Part shown: piece after piece, positions 1 to 8,752 of the stretch
Layout: each line of letters opens with the position of its first letter
Numbering within the stretch: the stretch's first letter is position 1
Position numbers and translations under genes: made by a program
Assembly (NCBI GenBank): GCA_034679345.1
Contig: JAXDAY010000033.1
Location: 1 to 64,000, forward strand
Length of the DNA: 64,000 nucleotides
Origin: JAXDAY01 sp034679345
Lineage (GTDB): Bacteria; Eisenbacteria; RBG-16-71-46; CAIMUX01; VGJL01
Reading direction: 5' to 3'
The notes under the pieces: model-generated
Database searches by the model: none
What the model saw: the letters and a program-made list of their open reading frames with translations, nothing else
What the model was told of the DNA's origin: nothing

Positions 1-247
1 GAATGAGACCCAAGCGGACCGGCAAACGAACGACCGGCGCGGCCGCATCGCCCGGCCCGCTCTCACACGCGCTTCCACCCATCCCAGACCGCCAGCCCCC
101 GCCCAAACGTCGCGCCCGCGACGTCGAATCCTCGACGCCCGTCGAAACGACGACACCCACCCACCCACCCACCGCCGCGATTCAAACGGGAAGGACCACG
201 ACCAGGCTGGTTGACAGCTCGAGTGGGCCGATGCAACACTTGATGCG
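1..247. other. Non-coding or unassigned left edge with a short CCCA tandem tract
   Basis: No convincing gene lies here. A plus-strand reading frame from base 3 to 434 is rich in Pro, Arg and Thr, has no recognisable domain and overlaps the next gene, so I treat it as chance in GC-rich DNA. A short tandem run of the tetramer CCCA lies near 152-172. The region probably carries the promoter of the gene that starts at 248, but I see no clear -35/-10 pair. Confidence 0.4.
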
Positions 248-787
248 ATGTCATCTCGCCGCGCGCGCTTCCCCTACTTCTTGCTCGCGATGGGTGGGAT
301 TCTCGCGTTGCTCCATGCGGCGCCGAGTCCGGCCACTCAACGCGCGATCGAGATTCCTCTCTCTCCAGGCGCAGCTCGCCTCGCGCGCTCCGCGACACAT
401 CTTCGAGTCTCCATCGCGGACAGTCTCGCCCTGACTCTCGGCCGATCGGACGATTCCACTGGATGGTCGATCCGCGAGGATCGCATCGCGATCACCCTCC
501 CGCTCGCCCCCCATGTCGCCGTCGACCCGCTTCGCCTGGAGGCGCGAACAGGCTCCCATCGCGACAGAGGCGCCATCGCCGGATCGGTCATCGCGGGCGT
601 CGCCCTGCTCGCTTACGCGGCGTTCGCGGACGACGATGGAGGCGAGTTCTCGGGGATCGGCCAGTACGCAGCCATCGTCTATGCCCTCCCCGTCATCGCC
701 GTGGGCGCCGGCACGGGCGCTCTCATCGGCGGTCGCATTCCACGCTATGAGCTCCTGTACAGCGGATCCCCTGCCGCGACGCGCTAG
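248..787 (+). CDS. Hypothetical exported or membrane protein
   Basis: I do not recognise this 179-residue protein. An N-terminal hydrophobic segment (about residues 8-25) looks like a signal peptide or anchor. Two further hydrophobic, Gly/Ala-rich segments (about 113-127 and 141-165) flank a short acidic DDDGGEF stretch and resemble a glycine-zipper hairpin. The protein probably sits in or across the envelope. The ATG at 248 has no good ribosome binding site, and a second in-frame Met at about codon 15 is possible. It ends 32 bases before the GTPase gene on the same strand, so the two may be co-transcribed. Confidence 0.5.
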   Translation: MSSRRARFPYFLLAMGGILALLHAAPSPATQRAIEIPLSPGAARLARSATHLRVSIADSLALTLGRSDDSTGWSIREDRIAITLPLAPHVAVDPLRLEARTGSHRDRGAIAGSVIAGVALLAYAAFADDDGGEFSGIGQYAAIVYALPVIAVGAGTGALIGGRIPRYELLYSGSPAATR

Positions 788-819
788 ACCTCCGCCGGAT
801 GCTGTAGAATACGTTCACC

Positions 820-1818
820 ATGCCTGCCAACCTGACGCCCCAGTATCAAGCGGCCGAGGAGCGGTTCCGCGACGCCCAGACGATCGAGGAGAAGATCGAG
901 GCGCTGAAGGAGATGCTCGCCGTCATCCCCAAGCACAAGGGGACCGAGAAGCTGCAGGCCGATCTCAAGCGCAAGCTCTCCAAGTACCAGCAGGATCAGG
1001 AACGACACAAGAAGTCAGGCGGTGGCCGCCGCCACGATCCGAGCCATATTCCCCGCGAGGGAGCCGGCCAGATCGCCATCCTGGGTCCACCGAACTCGGG
1101 GAAGTCATCTTTCCTCGCCGCCCTCACGCACGCCCATCCCGAGATCGCGGAGTATCCCTTCACGACGAAGATGCCGCAGCCCGGCATGATGCCGTTCGAG
1201 GACGTCCAGGTCCAGCTCGTCGACACCCCCCCCATCGCCGTGGAGCCTTTCGACCCGGTGCTCGTCAACATCGCGCGCAACGCCGATGCCGTTCTCATCG
1301 TCCTCGATCCGACCGATCCCGCCGCGCTCGAGCACGCCGAGCAAATCCAGCGATTTCTCGACCGGTGCAGGATCGTCCCGACCGGACGGCCCGTGCCCGA
1401 GGAGCTCCAGATCTCGGGCCGCGCGCTCCCGGTTCACCTCGCGCTCAACAAGTGCGATCTGGAAGCCGACGAGGAGATCGCCGCGATGATCCACGAGGCC
1501 GCGGGACGCGATCTTCCCCTTCACCGCATATCGACCGTAAACGGCGCCGGCCTCGAGGACCTACGCGCGACCCTCTACGACGTGCTGGGCGTGCTGCGCG
1601 TCTACTCGAAGGAACCTGGCAAGAAGCCCGACATGGAGCGCCCCTTCGTGGTCAAGAGAGGGGCGACCGCGATGGATCTGGCGACTCTGATCCACAAGGA
1701 TGTCGCCGCGAGATACCGTTTCGCCCGAATCTGGGGCTCCGCGCGGTTCGACGGGCAGGTCGTGGAGCGGGATCACGTCCTCGCCGACCGCGACATCGTG
1801 GAGATCCACGCCGACTAG
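820..1818 (+). CDS. Obg/DRG-type GTPase with C-terminal TGS domain
   Basis: This 332-residue cytoplasmic P-loop GTPase resembles the DRG/Obg group of ribosome-associated GTPases. About 70 N-terminal residues are charged and probably helical. The G domain follows, with G1 GPPNSGKSS (about residue 89), G2 around YPFTTKMPQPGMM, G3 DTPP and G4 NKCD (about 209). The last 60 residues (after MERPFVVKRG) form a TGS domain, the small RNA-binding fold also found in ThrRS and SpoT. The order G domain then TGS matches DRG proteins. Its substrate is GTP; the exact ribosomal role is unknown. It ends next to purN, which is transcribed towards it, with a 4-base overlap of the two ends. Confidence 0.85.
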   Translation: MPANLTPQYQAAEERFRDAQTIEEKIEALKEMLAVIPKHKGTEKLQADLKRKLSKYQQDQERHKKSGGGRRHDPSHIPREGAGQIAILGPPNSGKSSFLAALTHAHPEIAEYPFTTKMPQPGMMPFEDVQVQLVDTPPIAVEPFDPVLVNIARNADAVLIVLDPTDPAALEHAEQIQRFLDRCRIVPTGRPVPEELQISGRALPVHLALNKCDLEADEEIAAMIHEAAGRDLPLHRISTVNGAGLEDLRATLYDVLGVLRVYSKEPGKKPDMERPFVVKRGATAMDLATLIHKDVAARYRFARIWGSARFDGQVVERDHVLADRDIVEIHAD

Positions 1819-2546
1819 GCCGCTCCCCCCGCGACGACCGCCCGCGCCCCTTCGATCCGCACCCGCCCCGCCGCGATCCAGCCGATCGCCTCAGGGTAGA
1901 GCTCCCGTTCGGCGTACTGCACCCGCTCCGCGAGGGTCTCGGGCGTATCGCCCGGGAGCACCGGCACGCGCCGCTGCGCGATGATCGGGCCATGATCGTA
2001 CTCGGGATCGCAGAAGTGCACGGTGCAGCCGCTCTCCGTCTCTCCGGCGGCCAGAACAGCCTCGTGGACATGGTGGCCGTACATTCCGGGCCCGCCGAAT
2101 CGCGGGAGCAGAGCGGGATGGACGTTCACCACGGCGTAGCGATCGAAGAGAGTGGGAGCGAGACGGCTCATGAAGCCTCCGAGCGCGACGAGATCGATCC
2201 CGAGCGGCTCGATTCGACGCAAGAGCGCGGAGGTGTAGCCTTCCACGTCGAAACCGCCGTCGTGGACGTGGGCCTTTCGAGCGATCACCACCGTCGGCAG
2301 CCCCAGCCGCTCCGCGCGCTCGATGCCCGCAGCGCCCACGCGGCTGCTGACGACGATCGCGATCTCGGCGGAGAGCCCGCCGCCCGCAATCCGGCCCGCC
2401 AGATTCGCCATCGTGGTGCCGCCCCCCGAGATCAGCACGGCGAGGCGAAGCCTGCGCGGCGCGCGCGGCAGCTGCCCGGGACGCGGATAGACGTTCCGTT
2501 CCACGGCCGGCAGTCTAGCAGCCGCGGCAGACTCCTCGCGCGACAT
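1815..2546 (-). CDS. purN: Phosphoribosylglycinamide formyltransferase (GART)
   Basis: PurN transfers a formyl group from 10-formyl-THF to GAR in de novo purine synthesis, in the cytoplasm. The sequence has the N-terminal LAVLISGGGTTMANL phosphate-binding loop and the catalytic Asn/His in VNVHPALLPRFGG. It also has the partner Asp in CDPEYDHGPII and the C-terminal helix VQYAERELYPEAI typical of the family. With the ATG at 2546 it is 243 residues, with about 30 residues before the usual family start. Longer open frame upstream would run into the thiC riboswitch and is unlikely to be used. The gene diverges from the TPP riboswitch and thiC. Confidence 0.88.
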   Translation of the reverse strand: MSREESAAAARLPAVERNVYPRPGQLPRAPRRLRLAVLISGGGTTMANLAGRIAGGGLSAEIAIVVSSRVGAAGIERAERLGLPTVVIARKAHVHDGGFDVEGYTSALLRRIEPLGIDLVALGGFMSRLAPTLFDRYAVVNVHPALLPRFGGPGMYGHHVHEAVLAAGETESGCTVHFCDPEYDHGPIIAQRRVPVLPGDTPETLAERVQYAERELYPEAIGWIAAGRVRIEGARAVVAGGAA

Positions 2547-2624
2547 TTCGAGACGCCCTCCCCCGGGACCAGATCCTCGTTCCCCGGGCGTCGATCCCCG
2601 TGTATGATGCCCCGTTCCACCATA

Positions 2625-2708
2625 TCGCTGGGGGAGCCGCGAGGCTGAGAGGCGCGCCGGGCGGCGCGCGACCCCTGGAACCTGATCCGGGTCATACCGG
2701 CGGAGGAA
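2625..2708 (+). promoter_or_regulatory. TPP riboswitch (THI box) before thiC
   Basis: The leader carries the conserved thi-box pieces in order: GGGGGAGCC, then GCTGAGA, then ACCCCTGGAACCTGATC, then CATACCGGCGGAGGAAA. These match the two sensor arms of the TPP riboswitch class (Rfam RF00059). The 3' end contains GGAGG about eight bases before the thiC ATG, so the ligand-bound form should hide the ribosome binding site. I therefore infer control at translation initiation, with thiC shut off when thiamine pyrophosphate is plentiful. Confidence 0.93.
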
Positions 2709-2713
2709 AGCGC

Positions 2714-4366
2714 ATGAGCCGAAACCGCGCAGCCAATCGTCCCGAGACTCCGGCCCCCGCGGGCCTGCCGCCCTTTCCCAACTCCAATCGCGCCTTCGTC
2801 GAGCATGAGGGGATCCGCGTCCCCTTCCGGCGCGTCGTCCTCTCCGGGGGCGAGCCGCCGATCGATCTCTACGACACATCCGGCCCGCAGCCGACCGGCG
2901 CGGCGACCGACCTCCCCCCGCTTCGCGCGCCATGGATCGAGCGTCGCCGCGCGCGCGACGGGCGCCACCTGACACAGATGGCCCACGCGCGTCGCGGCGA
3001 GATCACAGAGGAGATGCGCTTCGTATCCCTCCGCGAACGTCTCCCCGTCGAGCTCGTGCGCGATGAGCTCGCCGCGGGGCGCGCCATCATCCTCGCGAAC
3101 GTGAATCACCCCGAGGCGGAGCCAATGATCATCGGACGGCGATTCCTCGTGAAGATCAACGCCAACATCGGAAACTCCGCCGTCGGCTCCTCGATCGACG
3201 AAGAGGTGGAGAAGATGCGATGGGCGATCCACTGGGGGGCCGACACGATCATGGATCTCTCCACCGGAGAGGACATCCACGAAACCCGCGAGCGGATCCT
3301 TCGCCGCTGCCCCGTCCCGCTCGGCACCGTGCCGATCTACCAGGCGCTGGAGAAGGTGGACGGCGTCATCGAAGATCTCGACATCGACCTCTTCCTCGAG
3401 ACGCTGATCGAGCAGGCGGAGCAGGGAGTCGACTACTTCACGATCCACGCCGGCGTGCGGATGGCGCACATCCCGCTCACGGCCGGGCGCGTCACGGGAA
3501 TCGTCTCCCGGGGCGGATCGATCATGGCGCGCTGGTGCCTCGCGCACCACAAGGAGAACTTCCTCTACACCGGGTTCGACCGCATCTGCGAGGTCATGAA
3601 GCGCTACGACGTCTCTTTCAGCCTCGGCGACGGTCTGCGCCCCGGCTCGATCGCCGATGCGAACGACGCGGCGCAGTTCGCCGAGCTGGAAACCCTGGGC
3701 GAGCTGACCGAGCGCGCCTGGCGGCACGACGTGCAAGTCATGATCGAAGGCCCGGGGCATATTCCCATGGACAAGATCCGCGAGAACGTCGAGCGTCAGT
3801 CGCGAGTCTGCCGCGAGGCTCCCTTCTACACGCTGGGACCTCTCGTCACCGACATCGCTCCCGGATACGACCACATCACATCGGCGATCGGCGCGGCGCT
3901 CATCGGCTGGCACGGGACGGCGATGCTCTGCTACGTGACGCCGAAGGAGCACCTCGGCCTGCCGAACCGCCAGGACGTGAAGGACGGCGTGATCGCCTAC
4001 AAGATCGCCGCCCACGCCGCCGATCTCGCGAAGGGCCATCCCGGCGCCCGAGAACGCGACGACGCCCTCTCGCGGGCGCGCTTCGCCTTCCGGTGGAATG
4101 ACCAGTTCGCGCTCGCCCTCGCTCCGGACACCGCGCTCGCGTTCCACGACGAGAGTCTGCCGGCCGAGGGAGCCAAGGAAGCGCATTTCTGCTCGATGTG
4201 CGGACCCAAGTTCTGCTCGATGAAGATCACACAGGAGCTGCGCGACTACGCTTCCGCGCTCGGAATCGCCGAGGCGGAAGCGCTGGAGCGGGGGATGGCC
4301 GAGAAGGCCGCGGAATACCGCGAGGCCGCCGGAGCGCGGCAAGTCGGCGCGCCCCCGCCATCTTGA
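2714..4366 (+). CDS. thiC: Phosphomethylpyrimidine synthase ThiC
   Basis: ThiC is a radical-SAM enzyme that converts the purine intermediate AIR to HMP-phosphate, the pyrimidine half of thiamine. This copy has 550 residues. The C-terminal [4Fe-4S] motif CSMCGPKFCSMK (C-x2-C-x4-C) is intact, as are the core motifs GSSIDEEVEKMRWA, EGPGHIPMDKI and GPLVTDIAPGYDHI. The ATG at 2714 directly follows the riboswitch and its GGAGG site. The product of the neighbouring purN pathway, AIR, is the substrate of ThiC, which may explain the divergent pairing. The gene ends in TGA, showing that UGA is a normal stop here. Confidence 0.97.
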   Translation: MSRNRAANRPETPAPAGLPPFPNSNRAFVEHEGIRVPFRRVVLSGGEPPIDLYDTSGPQPTGAATDLPPLRAPWIERRRARDGRHLTQMAHARRGEITEEMRFVSLRERLPVELVRDELAAGRAIILANVNHPEAEPMIIGRRFLVKINANIGNSAVGSSIDEEVEKMRWAIHWGADTIMDLSTGEDIHETRERILRRCPVPLGTVPIYQALEKVDGVIEDLDIDLFLETLIEQAEQGVDYFTIHAGVRMAHIPLTAGRVTGIVSRGGSIMARWCLAHHKENFLYTGFDRICEVMKRYDVSFSLGDGLRPGSIADANDAAQFAELETLGELTERAWRHDVQVMIEGPGHIPMDKIRENVERQSRVCREAPFYTLGPLVTDIAPGYDHITSAIGAALIGWHGTAMLCYVTPKEHLGLPNRQDVKDGVIAYKIAAHAADLAKGHPGARERDDALSRARFAFRWNDQFALALAPDTALAFHDESLPAEGAKEAHFCSMCGPKFCSMKITQELRDYASALGIAEAEALERGMAEKAAEYREAAGARQVGAPPPS

Positions 4367-4401
4367 CCGGAGACCGGCCCGCGACCGAGCCGGAAGAGCG
4401 C

Positions 4402-5883
4402 CTAGCGGAAGATCTCCTTCGCCTGCAGCGTCTCGACACGTGTCGCGGCGAGCGGCATCGCCGCGATCCGGGCGTCCTTCGCCTTGACCGCCTCCGGCGC
4501 ATCCCCGCCGGAGTAGACGATCGGCGTCGCCGTCCCGGCGCTCACGAGTTCGCGAATCGAATCGGCCTCGGCGCACACGAGAACCGCCTTCAGGTTCTCC
4601 CCCGTGACACGCCGCTCGAGCGCCGCGTTCGCATCGGCGAGCGTCATCCCGTCGAGGGACTCCGCCAGCTCCTCGATCATGTCGCCCCTCCCGAGATGCG
4701 CATCCTCCATGGCGATCGCCAGCCGCCTCATGAGCGTCTGCTTCCAGAGGAGGCTCACATTGCGGAGGTGATCCCGCGTCGTCTCGAACTCCTGCTGCGT
4801 CAGGCCCTCGTCGATCAGATGGCGCAGCTCCCAGATCGCCTGTCGCAGGGCGAAGAGCCCGTTGGCGGGCTGCACCGGCCGGATCCAGATCGAGAAGTAG
4901 GGAACCTGCCGCCAGAGGTTAAGGCGCGGGTAACGGAACCACCCGTCTTGCGTGAAGTGCTCGAGATATGCGTAGTTCCCGTAGTTGAGACCTCGCGTGG
5001 AGCGCATCTCACGCTGCAGGCGTCCCAGAAAGGTCCGATGCTCCCCGAACGCCGTGACGGCGAGCGTCAGGGGCCAGTAGTCGGGATCGCCGCGCCGGAC
5101 ATCGTGCGGGAAGCCGATCGAGATCGCCGTCGCTCGCGCCGGCTTCTCGACGAGTCGAAGCTCCAGGCCGCGGATCGGCGCCGGATCGAGCCGACCCTCA
5201 TCCGCCGGCGCGGGATCGAGCGGGATTGCCGCGATTGCGGCGCGCAGGCGCTCCGCAAACTCGCCGTCATATCCGCCCGCGATCCCCACATGCACCCGGG
5301 GGCGCATCACCATCTTCCGATGGAATGCCCGAAGATCCTCCACGCTCATCGCCTTGAGCCCCGACTCCGTGCCCGTCGGTGGATGCTCCCAGCGCGTCCT
5401 CTCGAAGAGAAACGCCTGGAGCGCCTCCTTGCCGAGGCGTTCGTCGTCGGAGCCGCGCAGGTCGTTCTCGAGATCGCTCAGCGCCGCCTCCCGCAGCCTC
5501 TCCACATCGACAGGGTCGAAGCGGGGACGGAATGTCCGATCCCAGAAGATCGGGAAGTACTCGGCAAGATCTTCCCTGCGGCAGCGTCCCGAGAAGACGG
5601 TCGTCTCCCGGTCCACCCAGAGCTCGACGTCGGCCGCCATCGGATCGAGCCGCTCGATCACCTCGTTGCGCGTGAGCGCCGGCGTGCCGCCATCAGCGGT
5701 GGCGCGCATCGTGAGAAGACAGAGCCCCTCGAGGCCGACCGGATCGTCCGCCGATCCCGCCTCGATCACGACCCGGATGGCGACAGTCGGCGACTCGGCG
5801 ACGGGGATCTCGGTCAGATCCTCCGAGCAAGCCATCCCCGCCCACAGGAGCAGCGCCGCCAACAGACCACAGGATCGCTTCAC
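4402..5883 (-). CDS. M16-family peptidase subunit lacking the zinc site
   Basis: This 493-residue protein belongs to the M16B (insulinase/processing-protease) fold. It has an N-terminal export signal (about residues 1-20, ending AGMAC; the Cys may be lipidated, though the lipobox is weak). The place where M16 enzymes have HxxEH reads GLEGLCLLTMRATADGG, so no zinc ligands remain. The C-terminal half has the family SIGFPHD and RGLNYGNYAY motifs. Non-catalytic M16B subunits form heterodimers with a catalytic partner, and the upstream gene provides one. The GTG start at 5883 has a GGAGGAG site and overlaps the upstream stop by four bases (GTGA), so the two are translationally coupled. Confidence 0.85.
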   Translation of the reverse strand: MKRSCGLLAALLLWAGMACSEDLTEIPVAESPTVAIRVVIEAGSADDPVGLEGLCLLTMRATADGGTPALTRNEVIERLDPMAADVELWVDRETTVFSGRCRREDLAEYFPIFWDRTFRPRFDPVDVERLREAALSDLENDLRGSDDERLGKEALQAFLFERTRWEHPPTGTESGLKAMSVEDLRAFHRKMVMRPRVHVGIAGGYDGEFAERLRAAIAAIPLDPAPADEGRLDPAPIRGLELRLVEKPARATAISIGFPHDVRRGDPDYWPLTLAVTAFGEHRTFLGRLQREMRSTRGLNYGNYAYLEHFTQDGWFRYPRLNLWRQVPYFSIWIRPVQPANGLFALRQAIWELRHLIDEGLTQQEFETTRDHLRNVSLLWKQTLMRRLAIAMEDAHLGRGDMIEELAESLDGMTLADANAALERRVTGENLKAVLVCAEADSIRELVSAGTATPIVYSGGDAPEAVKAKDARIAAMPLAATRVETLQAKEIFR

Positions 5884-7220
5884 GGCCGCTCCTCCTTCCC
5901 GACCAGCGTGAGGGTGACCGAGCGCTCCGGCACGAGGTAGGTCCTCGCCGCCTCCATGAGATCCTCCCGCGTGACGGCGCGGAGATTCTCCGCATGCCGG
6001 TCGAGGCTTCGCGGGTCGCCGGTCAGAGAGATGAAGTCCGAGAGGCGCCAGGCCACCCCGCCGGGAGTCTCGAGGCTCAGGAGCAGGGATGCCTCCCAGC
6101 GGCGCTTCGCCCGGTCGAGCCGGGCGGCGTCGACCGGGATGCGGCCGGCCTCCTCGAGGGCCGCGAGAATGCGCGCCTCCACGACCGCGAAGTCCTTCGG
6201 ATCCTTCAGCTCCGCGGAGATCGTGAAGAGATAGGGGTCGCGTTGCAGGTCGAAGGACGCGTGGAGCGATTCGACCACGCGCTCCTCGAGGACAAGCGAC
6301 CGGTGAAGGGGAGAAGTCTCTCCGAAGACGAGCTCCCGGAGCATCTGGAGCGCCGCGACGGTCCGATCCTGCTCGCCATAGGCCGGGGTGCGGAAGGAAA
6401 TGTCGAGGATCGGCCGCGCGGGACCGGCCCATTCGATCGCGTCGCGGACGGGCCCGGCGAGAGGCGGCTCGACGGGAACCGGCGGCGCCGGGGCCCCCCT
6501 CCGCCAACCGCCGTAGTCCCGTCGGATGAGCTCCTCCGCCTGCCGCGCGTCGAAATCGCCGGTGATCAGAACGACGCAGTTCTCGGGGCGGTAGTAGCGA
6601 TCGAAGAACTGCCGGCTGTAATCGAATCCATCCGGCATCGCGCGGACATCGGCCTCGTAGCCGATCACCGTATGACCGTAGGGATGTGCACGGAAGGCTT
6701 TCTCCAGGCGCTTCTCCTCGAGGATCGACCAAGGGCTCGCCCTGCCGATCTCGAACTCCCCGAGGATCGCCCCCGCTTCCTTGCGGAACTGCTCGCGATC
6801 GTAGTCGAGGTTCTGGAATCGATCCGCCTCGAGCTCGATCGCGGCCGCGAGACCCGTGGACGGCAAGGTCATGTGGTAGACCGTGAGGTCGTTTCCCGTC
6901 GACGCGTTGCCGTCCGAACCGAGGCGATTGAGACGCTCGCCGTAGACTGGGCCGGGGAATCGCCTCGTGCCGCGAAACATCATGTGCTCGAAGAAATGAG
7001 CGTACCCGCTTCGGCCCGGCTCGATCTCGTTGCGCGAGCCGGCACGCACAAAGGTCTGGTACTGGACTACCCCCGGAGTGGGCATGGCCACCATCACGAC
7101 GAGAAGCCCATTCTCGAGTTCGAATGTCTCGATCGGGTACGGGAAGATCCCCGCTGCCGCCGGCGGGACGAAGCTGAGCGCGGCGATGAGCCCAAGTACG
7201 GCGCCGCCCGGGATTCGCAT
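5880..7220 (-). CDS. M16-family zinc metallopeptidase, catalytic subunit
   Basis: This is a 446-residue exported peptidase with a clear signal peptide (MRIPGGAVLGLIAAL ... PPAAAG). The inverted zinc motif is present as HFFEH in the GYAHFFEHMMFRGT context, with the downstream Glu ligand in EAGAILGEFEIGR. The second half has the non-catalytic M16 domain (YYRPENCVVLITGDF and following). It probably works in the periplasm as a heterodimer with the zinc-less partner encoded immediately downstream. The start at 7220 was chosen because it gives a signal peptide and follows a GGAGGG site; an upstream in-frame Met would add 14 unneeded residues. Confidence 0.9.
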   Translation of the reverse strand: MRIPGGAVLGLIAALSFVPPAAAGIFPYPIETFELENGLLVVMVAMPTPGVVQYQTFVRAGSRNEIEPGRSGYAHFFEHMMFRGTRRFPGPVYGERLNRLGSDGNASTGNDLTVYHMTLPSTGLAAAIELEADRFQNLDYDREQFRKEAGAILGEFEIGRASPWSILEEKRLEKAFRAHPYGHTVIGYEADVRAMPDGFDYSRQFFDRYYRPENCVVLITGDFDARQAEELIRRDYGGWRRGAPAPPVPVEPPLAGPVRDAIEWAGPARPILDISFRTPAYGEQDRTVAALQMLRELVFGETSPLHRSLVLEERVVESLHASFDLQRDPYLFTISAELKDPKDFAVVEARILAALEEAGRIPVDAARLDRAKRRWEASLLLSLETPGGVAWRLSDFISLTGDPRSLDRHAENLRAVTREDLMEAARTYLVPERSVTLTLVGKEERP

Positions 7221-7274
7221 CGGATTCCACCCTCCATCACGGACGCCGCGCGCCCGCGTCAAACGGATCGACTG

Positions 7275-8180
7275 CTACTCCTGTGCATCCCAGACCGCCA
7301 TGCCCGCCACCTGGTCGAGGCGGACCTTTCCCGGCTGGATCCTGGAGAGGCTCCCCTTGAGCTTCTCCATCGCCTCCTCGAACTCAGGGATCCCCTTGCG
7401 CGATCGCGTGAGGGGATTGCATCGCGCGATCAAGTAGTTCTTGAGGTAGGGATGCTTCACCCCCCGCTCCTGGATCGCGTGGACCTTCTCCGTCAGCACG
7501 CTCTCCGTCGCCAGAACCAGCTCGGCCCTCGTCCTGCGCTCGGGCGCCGCGTTCTTGAGAGAAGAGCGAAGGAACTTGTCGATCCTCCGCAGGATCGGGG
7601 CGAATGCGCCGCCCGGAAAGCGCGCTCTCTGCTCGTAGACGAACCCGAGGGTGATGAAATGAGCCTGCTCCAGCTCGAAGGCGAACTCGTTTTCCCGCCG
7701 GGAGCCGTCGCGCTCGGCGAGGGCGAGGTACATGCGCATCACCTCGAGCGACTTCTCTTTCAGGTTGTGCGCCTTCTCCGTGTTCATCGCGAGGATCTGG
7801 AAGGCGACATCGAAGTCCGGGATCAGAATCGCCGGGATGAAGCTCCCACCGTTGGCCTGAAGGGCCGAGCGCCGGTGATTCCCGTTGGGCGTCCAGTAGA
7901 CCCCAGGACCGGGGCTCACGACGACGACCGGATCGATAAACCGCTCCATCTTCCCGATCACCTCCCTCAGCCGCTTTTCGTGAGCCGGGGAGAGATCGCG
8001 CTGGAAGGGCGTCGGTTCGACCATGGCGAGGGGAAGCAGGACGAAGAGCTGCCAGTGCCCACCCACCGGGTCCCGATAGGACGCCAGGGCCCGTCCGCCG
8101 TCCGCCTCGACTTGCTCCATCAAGGCAGCGACGGCCCGGGGCGGCTCACGGTCTGCGGGCAGGTCGTTGCGGCTCGGCAT
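7275..8180 (-). CDS. ParB N-terminal-like domain protein
   Basis: This 301-residue protein has a ParB/Srx-like nuclease-type domain. Its key region is about residues 50-110: VEPTPFQRDLSPAHEKRL, then PVVVVSPGPGVYWTPNGNHRRSA cut into beta strands around the GNHRR motif. No ParB helix-turn-helix is obvious, and no parA or parS-like gene is beside it, so plasmid or chromosome partitioning is not supported. The C-terminal half is helical and basic. Proteins of this kind are often annotated as chromosome partitioning protein ParB without evidence. The role here is unknown. Confidence 0.7.
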   Translation of the reverse strand: MPSRNDLPADREPPRAVAALMEQVEADGGRALASYRDPVGGHWQLFVLLPLAMVEPTPFQRDLSPAHEKRLREVIGKMERFIDPVVVVSPGPGVYWTPNGNHRRSALQANGGSFIPAILIPDFDVAFQILAMNTEKAHNLKEKSLEVMRMYLALAERDGSRRENEFAFELEQAHFITLGFVYEQRARFPGGAFAPILRRIDKFLRSSLKNAAPERRTRAELVLATESVLTEKVHAIQERGVKHPYLKNYLIARCNPLTRSRKGIPEFEEAMEKLKGSLSRIQPGKVRLDQVAGMAVWDAQE

Positions 8181-8263
8181 GGGCGCCTCCTGAATGGATT
8201 CGACTGTACCTTAGCCAGTTACGCCCGCGTAGAGAAGCCTCCGGAGTTCACTCACTTCTGTTG

Positions 8264-8303
8264 TTGACAGGTTCGCCGCGCTGCCCGATGCTGTACTAGC
8301 ACA
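8264..8303 (+). promoter_or_regulatory. Promoter and near-palindromic operator upstream of the GntR gene
   Basis: TTGACA at 8264-8269 is a perfect -35 box. The best -10 at 17-18 bases spacing is weak (around GATGCT). Just downstream lies TGTACTAGCACA (8292-8303), which is palindromic at 10 of 12 positions. GntR regulators of the YtrA type usually bind palindromes with TAGTAC-like halves and repress their own operon. I infer that this is the autoregulatory operator. Confidence 0.45.
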
Positions 8304-8338
8304 ACTGAGACAGAAGGGAGAAGCAGCGGCGACGCGCC

Positions 8339-8752
8339 ATGCCGTTTCTTGTCATCGACAACCGATCCGCGATCCCCGTCTATCAGCAGATCGTCGATCA
8401 GATCCGCGAGCGCGTCCGCGAGCGCGCCGTCGCCCCGGGCACACCGCTTCCGTCGGTCCGCCAGCTCGCCTCCGACCTGGGGATCAACCCGAACACCGTG
8501 GCAAAGGCCTACATGCTCCTCGAGCGCGACGGAATCCTTCTGACGATCCGCCGCCGCGGGGCCTTCGTCTCGGAACAGGCGCCGGAACGCGCCTCGCGGG
8601 CCGCCGACCGGCGGCTCGACGACGCTGTCGGCCGGGTCGTCGACGAGGCGGCGAGCCTCGGCCTCGACGAGAAGCAGCTTCTGGAGATCCTGAAGAGCAG
8701 GCTCCGCGGGGGATCCCCCCGGCGGATCTCTGCGGAGGATGAATCTCGATGA
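8339..8752 (+). CDS. GntR-family transcriptional regulator, YtrA subfamily
   Basis: This short 137-residue regulator has a winged helix at residues 9-75, with IPVYQQIVDQIRERV, LPSVRQLASDLGINPNTV and AYMLLERDGIL. A short helical C-terminal tail replaces the large effector domain of other GntR proteins. That size and layout define the YtrA subfamily, which normally represses a neighbouring ABC transporter or membrane operon. Its stop overlaps the next start by four bases (ATGA), so it is in an operon with the small membrane protein and probably with the CocE-type hydrolase. It starts at an ATG after a GGGAGAAG site. Confidence 0.85.
   Translation: MPFLVIDNRSAIPVYQQIVDQIRERVRERAVAPGTPLPSVRQLASDLGINPNTVAKAYMLLERDGILLTIRRRGAFVSEQAPERASRAADRRLDDAVGRVVDEAASLGLDEKQLLEILKSRLRGGSPRRISAEDESR

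Noticed and set aside
3..434. Plus-strand frame of 143 codons at the left edge
   Set aside because: Low-complexity Pro/Arg/Thr translation, no ribosome site, no domain, and overlap with the signal peptide region of the gene at 248.
7275..8180. Plasmid or chromosome partition locus from the ParB-like gene
   Set aside because: No parA, no parS-like repeats and no helix-turn-helix were seen.
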